From Paenilisteria rustica (GTDB taxonomy: Bacteria; Bacillota; Bacilli; Lactobacillales; Listeriaceae), in assembly GCF_013820765.1 (NCBI RefSeq), contig NZ_JABJVM010000001.1, positions 62,001 to 126,000 of the forward strand: a stretch of 64,000 bases of DNA, given 5' to 3'. How positions within the stretch are numbered: the first letter of the stretch is position 1; each line of letters begins with the position of its first letter. Position numbers and translations under genes: made by a program. Below, piece after piece: positions 7,187 to 16,550 of this stretch. Below the pieces are notes generated by a model. That model saw only the letters and a program-made list of their open reading frames with translations. It was not told the origin of the DNA and searched no databases.

Positions 7187-10100
7187 ATGATTCATGTAGG
7201 TTTAGATGTAGGTTCGACGACGGCAAAAGCGGTGGCTTTAGACGCATCAGGCGCCATTGTTTTTCAGACATATCGGCGCCATTTCTCAGATATTAAAGCG
7301 GTAACATTGCAAATTATGCAGGATTTAGAGAAGACATGTGGCGAAACAGAGATGACTTTTAAGATTACCGGATCTTCGGGGCTTGCGATTGCGAAGTTCT
7401 TGAAGGTGGCGTTTATTCAGGAGGTTATCGCGTGCACGGAGGCTGTGGAGCAGGTGATTCCGGAGACGGATGTGGTGATTGAGCTCGGTGGCGAGGATGC
7501 GAAGATTGTTTATTTTTCTGGCGGGATTGAGCAGCGGATGAACAATGCGTGTGCCGGCGGGACGGGAGCGTTTATTGACCAGATTGCGATGCTGCTTCAG
7601 ACGGATCCGAATGGCTTGAATGATCTGGCAAAAGGAGCGGAGATGATTTACCCGATTGCTTCGCGTTGTGGTGTTTTTGCGAAAACGGATGTGCAGCCGT
7701 TGCTTAATGAGGGTGCGCGAAAAGAGGATATTGCTGCGTCAATTTTTCAGAGTGTGGTGACGCAGACGATTAGTGGACTCGCTTGTGGACGCCCAATTCG
7801 TGGCAAAGTCGCATTTCTGGGTGGGCCGCTGACGTTTTTGGATCAGTTGCGGTATCGTTTTACGGAGACGTTGAAAATGAAAGAATCAGATATTATTGCA
7901 CCGGCGAATGCCGAGTATTTTATTGCGCTGGGGGCGGCTTATAATGGTTGGAATGATGACCCGGTGGAGATAGAGGATATGATTGCACGGCTGCGTGATT
8001 TGGATTTTTCGAGTATGGCGACGGATACGACGATTTTGCCAGCTCTATTTACGCGTGCGGAGGATTTGGTTGCTTTTCGGGAGCGGCATAACCAGATGAA
8101 GGCGCCGCGCGGGGATTTGGCGAGCTATGAGGGCGACGTTTATTTGGGCATTGATGCGGGTTCGACGACGACGAAACTGGTGTTGATGGGCGCGGATAAT
8201 GAAATTTTGTATTCGTTTTATGATAGCAACAAGGGAAATCCGTTGCAGTCTGTGATAGATGCGACGAGTGATTTGTATGAAATTTTGCCGGAAAAGGTGA
8301 AGATTCGGCAGTCGGGGATCACGGGTTATGGTGAGTCGCTGATTAAGGCTGCGCTGAAAATTGATGTCGGGGAAATTGAGACGGTGGCGCATTACCGGGC
8401 GGCGCGCGAGTTTTTGCCGGATGTTGATTTTATTTTGGATATCGGCGGGCAGGACATGAAGTGTATGAAAATGAAGAATCAGGCGCTCGATAGTTTGATG
8501 CTGAATGAGGCCTGTTCGGCAGGCTGTGGCTCGTTTTTGGAGACGTTTGCGCAGACGCTTGGTGTGTCAATTCAGGATTTTGCGGATAAGGCGTTACAGG
8601 CGCGGGAACCCGTTGATTTGGGCTCGCGCTGTACGGTATTTATGAATTCAAAAGTGAAACAGGTGCAAAAAGAGGGCGTTCAGATGGAGGATTTGTCGGC
8701 GGGATTGGCTTATTCGGTCGTCAAAAATGCCTTGCAAAAGGTGATTAAACTGCGGAGTCCGAAAGATATCGGAAACAAGGTCATCGTACAGGGCGGGACG
8801 TTTTATAACGAAGCGGTTTTGCGGGCGTTCGAACTTTTGACGGAGCGTGAAGTCGTTCGGCCTGACATCGCGGGAATGATGGGCGCTTACGGTGCCGCGT
8901 TGATTGCCAAGGAGAACTATGAAACGGGGGAAGTGACACAACTCCTCGTCCTTGAAAAATTGCGTGAATTCCAGGCAGAAACGTCCCAATCCAGATGTAA
9001 TTTATGCAGTAATTCATGCCAATTAACGATTACGAGATTTGGTGATGATCGCAAGTTTGTCAGTGGAAATCGTTGTGAGCGAGGCGAAAGGGTAGAATCT
9101 GAGAAGAACCTACTGCCGAATTTGTATGCGTATAAATACAAGCGGGTGTTTGATTATAAGTCACTGAAAAAAGACGAAGCGACGCGTGGGACGATTGGTA
9201 TTCCGCGGGCACTCAACGTGTTTGAGAATTATCCGTTATGGCACACGATTTTTACAGAACTCGGTTTTCAGGTGAAGTTGTCGATGAAGTCCTCGAAAAA
9301 TTTATATGAAAAAGGGATTGAAACGATTGCGTCCGAAGCGGTTTGTTATCCGGCGAAATTGACGCATGGACATGTGATGGATTTGATTAAGAAGAAAGTA
9401 GATCGGATTTTTTATCCGGCGGTTGTGTATGAAAATAAGGAATTTGGTGAGGCAACGAATAACTTTAATTGTCCCGTTGTTGCAGGCTATCCAGAGGTGA
9501 TTCGCGTCAATATGGATGCGTTAGAAGAACAGAATGTACCACTGATTGCGCCATTTTTGACGTTGGATAATGAGGCGGCTTTAGTAAAAGGGATGCATGA
9601 GGCATTTCCTGATGTACCGCGAAAAGAGATGGAGTTGGCGGTTGCGGCTGGGCTTCTCGAGGCGCGGAATTTCCGAGATGATATTCGCCAAAAAGGAGAA
9701 GAGGCGCTAGAATATATCGAGAAAAACAAGATTCGCGGGATTGTGCTTTGTGGGCATCCGTACCATATTGATCCGGAGGTGAATCACGGTTTACCGGAGC
9801 TGATTACGATGAATGGAATGGCGGTTTTGACGGAGGATTCGGTGTCGCACCTTGGCGAAATCAAGCATCCGCTCCGCGTGGAGAATCAGTGGAAATATCA
9901 TGCGCGGCTTTACCGGGCGGCAAGTTTTGTCGCAGAACAGGAGAATTTGGAAGTTGTGCAGATGACTTCTTTTGGTTGCGGGTTAGACGCGATTACGACG
10001 GATATGGTGCAGGAAATTATCGAGGGGCATAATAAAGTGTACACGTTGCTGAAAGTGGATGAAATTAATAATCTTGGGGCGGCGCGAATTCGGATTCGTT

Positions 10101-11614
10101 CGTTAAAAGCAGCGATGGATGAACGGGCGCGTAACCATGTGCTACCAACGGAGATGCCAGCGCCGAAGCCACGTGTGATGTTTACGAAGGAGATGCGGAA
10201 AACGTATACGATTTTGGCGCCGCAACTCGCGCCGACGCATTTTGAATTGGTGGAAGCAGCCGGGCACGATGTTGGGTATAAGTTGGAAGTGTTGCCTGCC
10301 GTGACGCCACGCGCGGTGGATGAAGGTTTGCGTTATGTGAATAATGATGCGTGTTTCCCTGCGATTTTGACGATTGGGCAAATGATGGATGCGCTCAAAC
10401 ATGGGGACTATGATTTGGATAATTTGGCGGTTTTGATGACGCAAACAGGCGGTGGTTGCCGGGCGACAAACTATATTTCGATGCTCAAAAAAGCGTTAGG
10501 TCAGGCGGATTTGGATCATATTCCGGTGATTTCGCTGAATGCTAATGGCTTGGAGAAACAGCCGGGATTCAAAATTACACCAAAGGTCGGTGTACGTTTC
10601 TTGGTAGGGTTATGTCTGGGTGACGGATTGGACCGGATGCTGTATAAGACGCGTCCACATGAGGTGATACCAGGCAGCGCGAATAAATTGCATCGTCATT
10701 TTATCGAGAAGGGTAAAGAGGTGTTGGCGAATTATAGTCCATCGGCGTACGCGCAATTTTGTAAGGAAATGGTGATGGCTTTTGATAGTTTGCCGCTAAG
10801 AGAAGAAGTGAAGCCCAAAGTTGGGGTTGTCGGTGAGATTTTGGTGAAATTTCATCCTGGTGCGAATAATGATATCGTTGGGGTGATTGAGGAAGAAGGC
10901 GGAGAAGCGGTCGTTCCTGATTTTGTGGACTTCTTGCTGTATTGTTGTTACGACAGTCATTTTGCGGCGAATTCGTTCGGGATGTCGAAGGTGAAGTCGT
11001 TCGCGAAGCATAGTTTGGCGATTCCGGTGATTAATAAGTATCGGAAGCCGATGTCGGATGCGCTACGTTCGAGTAAGCGGTTTTGCGCACCTGAAAATAT
11101 CGAAGTTATCGCGGAAAAAGCTAGCCGGTTATTGTCACTTGGAAATAAGATGGGGGAAGGCTGGTTCTTGACGGGAGAAATGATCGAGTTGCTAGATAGT
11201 GATGTACCAAATATCGCGTGTTTACAGCCTTTTGCCTGTTTACCAAACCACATCACCGGTCGCGGCATGATCAAAGGCTTGAAGAAAATGTACCCAGCGG
11301 CGAATATCATGTCCATCGATTACGACGCAGGTTCGAGTTCGGTCAACCAGCTAAATCGGATAAAATTGATGCTCTCCATCGCGAAGAAACAACTTGAAAA
11401 AGTGAGCGCGACCGAGTCAAAAGTCGTGGCTAAAAAAGAAGGCTTCCATCCGAAAGAAAAAATGGTGGATACGGCAAAGCGTGTTCGGGACTCCGTGCCA
11501 ATTGAAAAAATCGGAAGTACAGTAAAGCGGGCACGTGAAGCCGATCCTGTTGGTCATATTGCTGGTAAAGTCAAGGCTTCTACCGAATCAGAAACAGTCC
11601 AAACAGAATCATAA
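7187..11614 (+). CDS. Two-activase acyl-CoA dehydratase/reductase-type fusion protein
   Basis: 1475-residue protein joining parts usually found separately in 2-hydroxyacyl-CoA dehydratase systems. It opens with a BadF/HgdC-type ASKHA ATPase domain (HVGLDVGSTTAKAV; cluster cysteines in NACAGGTGAF and SRCGVF). A second activase domain starts near residue 320 (GIDAGSTTTKLVLMG; NEACSAGCGSF; GSRCTVF). Then come a four-cysteine segment (RCNLCSNSC...NRC, about 605-630), a DUF2229-type region (GIPRALNVFENYPLWHTIF) and HgdB-like parts (CGHPYHIDPEVNHG). The tail is lysine-rich and low-complexity. Activases of this type use ATP to push electrons from a [4Fe-4S] cluster to a partner. The ATG at 7157 has no ribosome site; MIHVGLDVGSTT at 7187 matches family starts. 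Substrate unknown. Confidence 0.85.
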   Translation: MIHVGLDVGSTTAKAVALDASGAIVFQTYRRHFSDIKAVTLQIMQDLEKTCGETEMTFKITGSSGLAIAKFLKVAFIQEVIACTEAVEQVIPETDVVIELGGEDAKIVYFSGGIEQRMNNACAGGTGAFIDQIAMLLQTDPNGLNDLAKGAEMIYPIASRCGVFAKTDVQPLLNEGARKEDIAASIFQSVVTQTISGLACGRPIRGKVAFLGGPLTFLDQLRYRFTETLKMKESDIIAPANAEYFIALGAAYNGWNDDPVEIEDMIARLRDLDFSSMATDTTILPALFTRAEDLVAFRERHNQMKAPRGDLASYEGDVYLGIDAGSTTTKLVLMGADNEILYSFYDSNKGNPLQSVIDATSDLYEILPEKVKIRQSGITGYGESLIKAALKIDVGEIETVAHYRAAREFLPDVDFILDIGGQDMKCMKMKNQALDSLMLNEACSAGCGSFLETFAQTLGVSIQDFADKALQAREPVDLGSRCTVFMNSKVKQVQKEGVQMEDLSAGLAYSVVKNALQKVIKLRSPKDIGNKVIVQGGTFYNEAVLRAFELLTEREVVRPDIAGMMGAYGAALIAKENYETGEVTQLLVLEKLREFQAETSQSRCNLCSNSCQLTITRFGDDRKFVSGNRCERGERVESEKNLLPNLYAYKYKRVFDYKSLKKDEATRGTIGIPRALNVFENYPLWHTIFTELGFQVKLSMKSSKNLYEKGIETIASEAVCYPAKLTHGHVMDLIKKKVDRIFYPAVVYENKEFGEATNNFNCPVVAGYPEVIRVNMDALEEQNVPLIAPFLTLDNEAALVKGMHEAFPDVPRKEMELAVAAGLLEARNFRDDIRQKGEEALEYIEKNKIRGIVLCGHPYHIDPEVNHGLPELITMNGMAVLTEDSVSHLGEIKHPLRVENQWKYHARLYRAASFVAEQENLEVVQMTSFGCGLDAITTDMVQEIIEGHNKVYTLLKVDEINNLGAARIRIRSLKAAMDERARNHVLPTEMPAPKPRVMFTKEMRKTYTILAPQLAPTHFELVEAAGHDVGYKLEVLPAVTPRAVDEGLRYVNNDACFPAILTIGQMMDALKHGDYDLDNLAVLMTQTGGGCRATNYISMLKKALGQADLDHIPVISLNANGLEKQPGFKITPKVGVRFLVGLCLGDGLDRMLYKTRPHEVIPGSANKLHRHFIEKGKEVLANYSPSAYAQFCKEMVMAFDSLPLREEVKPKVGVVGEILVKFHPGANNDIVGVIEEEGGEAVVPDFVDFLLYCCYDSHFAANSFGMSKVKSFAKHSLAIPVINKYRKPMSDALRSSKRFCAPENIEVIAEKASRLLSLGNKMGEGWFLTGEMIELLDSDVPNIACLQPFACLPNHITGRGMIKGLKKMYPAANIMSIDYDAGSSSVNQLNRIKLMLSIAKKQLEKVSATESKVVAKKEGFHPKEKMVDTAKRVRDSVPIEKIGSTVKRAREADPVGHIAGKVKASTESETVQTES

Positions 11615-11625
11615 AAATAGACGCG

Positions 11626-11655
11626 GGTTTCTTGATTATCAAGAAACCTGTTTGT
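11626..11655 (+). terminator. Terminator of the activase gene
   Basis: Perfect 10-bp arms GGTTTCTTGA (11626-11635) and TCAAGAAACC (11639-11648) with a 3-base loop, followed by TGTTTGTT. It starts 12 bp after the stop. Confidence 0.8.
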
Positions 11656-11757
11656 TCGTAAAATAATTCACAAACAAAAAAATAGCTAAAATTACTACTT
11701 CATTGCTATAATTTGAACTTAGAACGGGTAAAGGAAAGCATGGAGGGGGGATTCACG

Positions 11758-12165
11758 ATGATTTATTTTGCGAAGCTTGCCGGAATTGCCTTTGTTGTCT
11801 TTTTAGTAATTGACGCTGTGTGGTTAGGGCTCATTGCCAAGAATTTGTATAAGCAGTATTTGGGCGATTTGATGGCGGCGAACATGCGATTTGGCGCGGC
11901 ACTTTTATTTTATGTTTTGTTTGTGGGTGGAATGGTCTTTTTTGTTATTGAGCCAGCGCTTGCCAAAGACAGTCTCCAGTTTGCGATTTTTGCAGGAGCT
12001 TTTTTAGGATTGCTCTGTTATGCGACCTATGATTTAACGAACTTGGCGACGCTAAAAGATTGGCCGGTACTTGTTACGGTGATTGATTTAGGATGGGGCG
12101 CATTTATTACAGCAGCAACGTCGGGCATTGTATTTTGGTTGGCGAAAGTATGGGGAATTTCTTGA
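11758..12165 (+). CDS. DUF2177 family membrane protein
   Basis: 135-residue integral membrane protein with four predicted hydrophobic helices. IDAVWLGLIAKNLYKQYLGDL near the N-terminus and CYATYDLTNLATLKDWP near residues 83-99 are the conserved signatures of DUF2177. The function of the family is unknown. The frame is open from 11713, but GGAGGGGG sits 8 bp before the ATG at 11758, which begins with a membrane helix, so I choose that start. First gene of a probable three-gene operon, 17 bp before the DhaL-DegV gene. Confidence 0.85.
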   Translation: MIYFAKLAGIAFVVFLVIDAVWLGLIAKNLYKQYLGDLMAANMRFGAALLFYVLFVGGMVFFVIEPALAKDSLQFAIFAGAFLGLLCYATYDLTNLATLKDWPVLVTVIDLGWGAFITAATSGIVFWLAKVWGIS

Positions 12166-12182
12166 AGGTGGGGACTAGAACT

Positions 12183-13964
12183 ATGACGGATTTTTTGGAT
12201 AGTAAAAAATTGTATCATGCCTTTCTGGGCGGCGCTAAGGCAGTTATTGATGCAAAGGATGGACTGAATGCAATCAATGTTTTTCCGGTGGCCGATGGGG
12301 ATACGGGAAGTAACCTTGCGTCGACAATGTTATCGATTGTGGAAGAGTCGAAAATAGCAGTATCAGCAAAAGAGACGCTTTATACGATTTCAGAGGCAGC
12401 TTTATTTGGTGCTCGTGGGAACTCGGGAATTATTTTTGCGCAATATGTTAATGGTATGCATTTTCATTTATCGGATGATAAGCATGTTTCGTTGGGATGT
12501 TTTGCGAGTAGTGTTTCGGGCGGGGCTGATTATGCGTACAATGCGATGGGAAATCCGGTGGAAGGTACGATGATTACGGTGATTCGGGCGTGGTCAGAGG
12601 CGATTGCGCAGGCGAAGGATCATGGGACTACTTTTCAAGAGGTGTTGGTACATGCTTTGCAACAAGCTAAAGCGGCTTTGGATAGTACGCCAAATATGTT
12701 GCGCGTTTTGCGGGATAATGGAGTTGTAGATGCTGGTGCGAAGGGCTTTTTCACATTTGTTGAAGGGTTTACATCGGTGATTAATGATAAGACGTATGTG
12801 GCGGAGGTGGAGCATTTACCGCGTTTGGTGAGTGGGGATGCTTTGGATCAAGCGCCAGTATTTCGCTATTGCACGGAGGTTTTGCTGCAAGGTGAGGGGC
12901 TGGATGCGGACAAGATTCGAATGGGATTATCGTCGTTTGGTGATTCGCTGATTGTCGCGGGGACGGATACGAAAATTCGGGTACATATTCATACGGATGA
13001 GCCGCGCTTGGTTTGTGCTTATTTGGCTGATTATGGCATGATGGTGCAACAGAAAGTGGACGATATGCAAAATCAGTTTGACGTGATTCATCATCGGAAA
13101 TATCGCATTGCGTTGGTGACGGATTCGGTGGCGGATTTGCCGCAACGTGTGATGGAGGAATATCAGATTCAAGTGATTCCGCTGCACATAACGCTTGCGG
13201 AGAATGATTATTTGGATAAAGTCACGATGGATACAGGGACTTTGTTTCAGCGTTTAGAGGGCATTGACGCGTATCCGACTTCTTCTCAACCCAGTGTGAA
13301 AGCGGTCGCGAATCAGCTATCATTTTTGGCAGATCATTATGAGCACGTGCTGATTTTGACTGTATCTGGGAAATTAAGCGGCACGTACGAAACGGTGAAA
13401 AAGGCGGCGGCTGGTGTTTCGCCGGATATCGTGGTGCTGGATACGCGGCAAAATTCGGGTGCACAAGGATTGCTCGTGAAGGCGGCAGCGGAACAAATTG
13501 CGCTCGGAAAAACATTTGCGGAAGTGCAGTCGTTCGTGACGCAAAGCATTTCGCACACGAAGATTTTTGTTAGCGTACCAAATTTGGATGCGATGATTCG
13601 GTCGGGGCGCCTCGGTGAAAAAGGTGGCGCGATTGGGAATACGTTGCGTTTGAAGCCTGTTGTTTCGCTGTCTGATACGGGGGCTGGGACGGTGAGCGAT
13701 GTTGCGTTTAGTTTGCCTAATAGCACGAAGAAGATCGCGGCGCGCGTGAAGAGAATGCTTGCACGTAATCAGGTTGCTGAATACGCGATTGTCCATGCAG
13801 ACACGCCAGAACGAGCGGCGGAATATGAGGCGTTGTTTACGGATATGATCGGGAAGTCGCCTGCCTACGTGATGGAGATTTCGTCGATTATTGCGATGAG
13901 CGCTGGGAAAGGCTGCGTGGCAATTGCGATTCGAATGCAGTTAGATGATGGGGAGGAAATATAA
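12183..13964 (+). CDS. DhaL/DegV fusion protein (fatty-acid kinase-like)
   Basis: 593-residue cytoplasmic protein. The N-terminal half is a DhaL/Dak2-type kinase domain with the nucleotide/Mg site [18 protein letters not shown] (about 33-50) and [12 protein letters not shown] (about 77-88). The C-terminal half is a DegV domain ([17 protein letters not shown] near 308) with the TSQPS motif (about 364) of fatty-acid-binding FakB proteins. In staphylococci the kinase (FakA) and the binding protein (FakB) are separate, so a fused protein could phosphorylate a fatty acid within one chain; that is inference. The frame is open from 12093, but GGGG spaced 9 bp before ATG 12183 ([14 protein letters not shown]) fits the family start. 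Confidence 0.85.
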   Translation: MTDFLDSKKLYHAFLGGAKAVIDAKDGLNAINVFPVADGDTGSNLASTMLSIVEESKIAVSAKETLYTISEAALFGARGNSGIIFAQYVNGMHFHLSDDKHVSLGCFASSVSGGADYAYNAMGNPVEGTMITVIRAWSEAIAQAKDHGTTFQEVLVHALQQAKAALDSTPNMLRVLRDNGVVDAGAKGFFTFVEGFTSVINDKTYVAEVEHLPRLVSGDALDQAPVFRYCTEVLLQGEGLDADKIRMGLSSFGDSLIVAGTDTKIRVHIHTDEPRLVCAYLADYGMMVQQKVDDMQNQFDVIHHRKYRIALVTDSVADLPQRVMEEYQIQVIPLHITLAENDYLDKVTMDTGTLFQRLEGIDAYPTSSQPSVKAVANQLSFLADHYEHVLILTVSGKLSGTYETVKKAAAGVSPDIVVLDTRQNSGAQGLLVKAAAEQIALGKTFAEVQSFVTQSISHTKIFVSVPNLDAMIRSGRLGEKGGAIGNTLRLKPVVSLSDTGAGTVSDVAFSLPNSTKKIAARVKRMLARNQVAEYAIVHADTPERAAEYEALFTDMIGKSPAYVMEISSIIAMSAGKGCVAIAIRMQLDDGEEI

Positions 13965-13965
13965 G

Positions 13966-14745
13966 ATGGTATATTGGATAGCAGGCTTATTATTATGGAT
14001 TTACTTCACAATATTGTTCCTTTGGGCGCAAAAATTAAAAAACAACTCGATTGTAGATTTAGCGTGGGGACCAGGATTCGTTATCGTCGCGCTATATACA
14101 TTTTTTTTCGGCGGCGAGATGACGACGCAAGGTTTGATTGTAACCATTTTCGTTTTTATTTGGGGTATGCGACTGTTTCTACACTTGGCGAATCGAAATA
14201 TCGGGAAACCAGAGGATTATCGTTACGTGAATATGCGTAAACGTTGGGGGACTCATTTTGCTAAATTGAAAGCGTATTTGAATGTTTTTATTCTGCAAGG
14301 GGTATTGCTTTATATTATTAGCTTGCCAATCCTGCTTGTGAATACCACATCGGCGGACGCACTCGTATGGTGGAATTATGTAGGTATTGCGGTTTGGCTT
14401 ATTGGCTTCTTTTTCGAAGTCGTTGGAGACGAACAACTACGCCGTTTCAAAAAGAATCCAGAAAATAAAGGAAAACTCATCATGACAGGACTTTGGAAAT
14501 ACACACGTCATCCAAATTATTTTGGCGAGGCGCTGAGTTGGTGGGGAATTTTTCTAGTAAGCATCACTGGTGTAGTAAGTCTATGGGGCATTATTGGTCC
14601 CGTCATTATCACATTGTTACTTTTATTCGTATCAGGTGTGCCGTTGCTCGAAAAGAAATATAAGGACCGCCCTGACTTTCAGGCTTATGCCAAGCGTACT
14701 TCTAAATTTATTCCAAACATTCCGAAGAAGGGAAACTACCAGTAA
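13966..14745 (+). CDS. DUF1295 family membrane protein (steroid 5-alpha-reductase-like)
   Basis: 259-residue integral membrane protein. The C-terminal block [20 protein letters not shown] (about residues 174-193) is the defining motif of DUF1295 and related isoprenylcysteine methyltransferase/steroid reductase-like proteins; it forms the nucleotide or SAM site in characterised relatives. [12 protein letters not shown] near residue 27 is also conserved. The substrate is unknown. GGGGAGG lies 9 bp before ATG 13966, directly after the stop of the DhaL-DegV gene, so the two are coupled. A lipid-related role would fit the DegV neighbour, but that is only inference. Confidence 0.88.
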   Translation: MVYWIAGLLLWIYFTILFLWAQKLKNNSIVDLAWGPGFVIVALYTFFFGGEMTTQGLIVTIFVFIWGMRLFLHLANRNIGKPEDYRYVNMRKRWGTHFAKLKAYLNVFILQGVLLYIISLPILLVNTTSADALVWWNYVGIAVWLIGFFFEVVGDEQLRRFKKNPENKGKLIMTGLWKYTRHPNYFGEALSWWGIFLVSITGVVSLWGIIGPVIITLLLLFVSGVPLLEKKYKDRPDFQAYAKRTSKFIPNIPKKGNYQ

Positions 14746-14801
14746 AAGCTTATACAATTATAGCCTTTTATGTATTCTTTGTGACGGTATTGCCTAAGCT
14801 C

Positions 14802-14829
14802 TTGTAATTGAACCGGATTCCTTTAGAAT
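14802..14829 (+). promoter_or_regulatory. Promoter of lipoprotein gene 1
   Basis: TTGTAA (14802-14807), 16-bp spacer, TAGAAT (14824-14829). The spacer and flanks resemble the promoter of the next, paralogous gene (both hold a GGAATCC- or GGATTCC-like stretch before the -10), so promoter and gene were duplicated together. Confidence 0.6.
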
Positions 14830-14872
14830 AAGATAGGAATAGAAAAAGGTTGATACAATGAGGAGTGTAAGC

Positions 14873-15514
14873 ATGAGAAAAAAATTTGTTACAATGTTCG
14901 TGGTTGTTTTGACAGCTGCGATTACCCTAAGTGCATGTGGAAGTAGTAATGCTGTAGAGCCAAAAGAAGCGGCAAATATCGCTGTGAATACGATTATCTT
15001 CAATAAAGATGTCGAGAAGTACAAAGATACGTTTGGTAAAAGTGCCACAGATTTACAAAAAAATAATAAAGATACGTTCATAAAAAGATTTGCAGCTACC
15101 TTGAAAATAACAGACGGTAGTATGAATGATGACATAGGTGGTTTATACGATGCCTATACAAAGCGCGCCAAAGAAGTAACAAAGTATACATCTAAGGTTA
15201 CAAACACAGATGCGAAAAAGCCGACTGTTGAAATTTCTGTAAATGGCCTTGATATGGCAAGCATGCAGGCAGAAAGGTTGGCCGACTTTAAAGCAAAAGT
15301 GAAGGCAGATCCATCGATTGGAAAAGATAAAAATAAATCGGCCAAAGCAGTCATTGAAGGTTATAAAACAGCGATTCCAAAAGCAAAAGCTTCTAAAAAA
15401 GCGGTGCAAGTAAAACTGAATTTAGAAGCTAACAAAGAACAATGGAAGATAAAAGATGGTGAAAATTTTGCAAACAATTTGTATCGCGCATTTTTTACTA
15501 GTACGGCGCAATAG
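14873..15514 (+). CDS. Lipoprotein, paralogue 1 of 2
   Basis: 213-residue secreted lipoprotein. The signal peptide runs from MRKKF to the lipobox LSAC, so the mature protein starts at Cys18 (CGSSNAVEPKEAANIAVN). The mature part is lysine-rich and mostly helical, without a recognised catalytic motif; it resembles Listeria lipoproteins that I associate with DUF5105. An in-frame ATG at 14858 exists, but AGGAGTG spaced 7 bp before ATG 14873 fits the signal peptide start. It shares the VEPKEAA start, a VTKYT.KVTN.D..KPTVEIS core and a WKIKD...FA.NLY.AFFT end with the next gene. Function unknown. Confidence 0.85.
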   Translation: MRKKFVTMFVVVLTAAITLSACGSSNAVEPKEAANIAVNTIIFNKDVEKYKDTFGKSATDLQKNNKDTFIKRFAATLKITDGSMNDDIGGLYDAYTKRAKEVTKYTSKVTNTDAKKPTVEISVNGLDMASMQAERLADFKAKVKADPSIGKDKNKSAKAVIEGYKTAIPKAKASKKAVQVKLNLEANKEQWKIKDGENFANNLYRAFFTSTAQ

Positions 15515-15587
15515 CAAATGTAGCGTGATTATTTCCTAGACAACGTATAAGTAAAAATTATTATTTGATATATTTTCGACTAAATAC

Positions 15588-15615
15588 TTGTAATCTGTTG
15601 GGAATCCTTTAAAAT
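15588..15615 (+). promoter_or_regulatory. Promoter of lipoprotein gene 2
   Basis: TTGTAA (15588-15593), 16-bp spacer, TAAAAT (15610-15615), about 45 bp before the second lipoprotein start. Near-copy of the promoter at 14802. Confidence 0.62.
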
Positions 15616-15658
15616 AGGAAGAGTATGAAAATAAGGTTGGGAAAAAGGAGTGTATCAC

Positions 15659-16300
15659 ATGAAGAAAAAGTTAGCTTTAATGCTTGTCGTTGTTTTAACA
15701 GCTGCAATTACCCTAGCTGCATGTGGAAGTAGCGCTGTGGAGCCGAAAGAAGCCGCAGATATCGCTGTCAACACAATTATCTACAATAAAGATACAGATA
15801 AGTTCGAGGACGTATTTGGTGAAGATGCGAAGAACTTAGAAAAAGAAATCAAAACTGGTTTCAAAAAAGGGTTTACAAGTAGCCTAAATATTACAGATGG
15901 TAGTATCGATGATGAGGTTGATAAATTATACGATACATTTGCCAAACGCGTAAAAGAAGTAACAAAATATACAACAAAAGTTACAAACGATGACAAAGAC
16001 AAACCAACTGTTGAAATTTCTGTAAACGGTCTTGATATGACAGGCGTGCAAGCAGAAATGACAACCGCTTTACAAGCTAAAGTAAAAGCTGATCCATCGA
16101 TTCAAACCGATGCGAAAAAAGCGGCTACTGCCATGCTTGACGTTTATCAAGAAACCATTGCAAAAGCAAAAGTTTCTACTAAAGCTGTTAAAGTGAAAAT
16201 GAATCTAGAAGCGAACAAAGATCAGTGGAAAATTAAAGATGCAGACAAGTTTGCACAAAATCTTTATTTAGCGTTCTTCACTGGAACGGTTCAGTCTTAA
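15659..16300 (+). CDS. Lipoprotein, paralogue 2 of 2
   Basis: 213-residue lipoprotein, the tandem duplicate of the gene before it. Signal peptide MKKKLALMLVVVLTAAITLAAC with lipobox LAAC; mature start CGSSAVEPKEAADIAVN. The two mature chains align along their full length, with the C-terminal KMNLEANKDQWKIKDADKFA best kept. AAGGAG lies 9 bp before ATG 15659; an ATG three codons upstream is less well placed. Like its partner it has its own promoter and no known function (possible DUF5105 member). A palindromic repeat element starts 11 bp after its stop. Confidence 0.85.
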   Translation: MKKKLALMLVVVLTAAITLAACGSSAVEPKEAADIAVNTIIYNKDTDKFEDVFGEDAKNLEKEIKTGFKKGFTSSLNITDGSIDDEVDKLYDTFAKRVKEVTKYTTKVTNDDKDKPTVEISVNGLDMTGVQAEMTTALQAKVKADPSIQTDAKKAATAMLDVYQETIAKAKVSTKAVKVKMNLEANKDQWKIKDADKFAQNLYLAFFTGTVQS

Positions 16301-16310
16301 GATTTGAAGC

Positions 16311-16550
16311 GAAAAAGGAAGAGGTTGAGACAAAACTCAAGATAAGGCAAAAGCGCCCTCCCATTTCTTCGGGTAGGACGAAAAATTTTGCTTTAAACAA
16401 ATCGAGCGAAAGCGTTTGTATTCAGGGGATTTGGTGGAAGCCGGAAGCGGAGCATACTGGTGTATGTGAGAGCCGGAAGTCCGCCAAATCCCCTGAATGC
16501 GAACGCTTGTCGCCGATTTATTTGGGTTATGTCCCATCCTCTTCCTTTTT
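16311..16550. repeat. Palindromic intergenic repeat element, copy A
   Basis: About 240 bp of nested inverted repeats between convergent genes. Outer arms AAAAAGGAAGAGG (16312-16324) and CCTCTTCCTTTTT (16538-16550) are perfect. Inner arms 16401-16444 and 16473-16517 (core ATTCAGGGGATTTGG and its inverse) pair over about 44 bp with a few mismatches. The left side carries an unpaired segment, 16350-16400, that includes CTCCCATTTCTTCGGGTAGG. A second copy lies inverted at 43967-44257. The right end, a poly-T arm, abuts the stop codon of the minus-strand gene. It looks like a non-coding repeat family that may also terminate transcription both ways. Confidence 0.85.
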
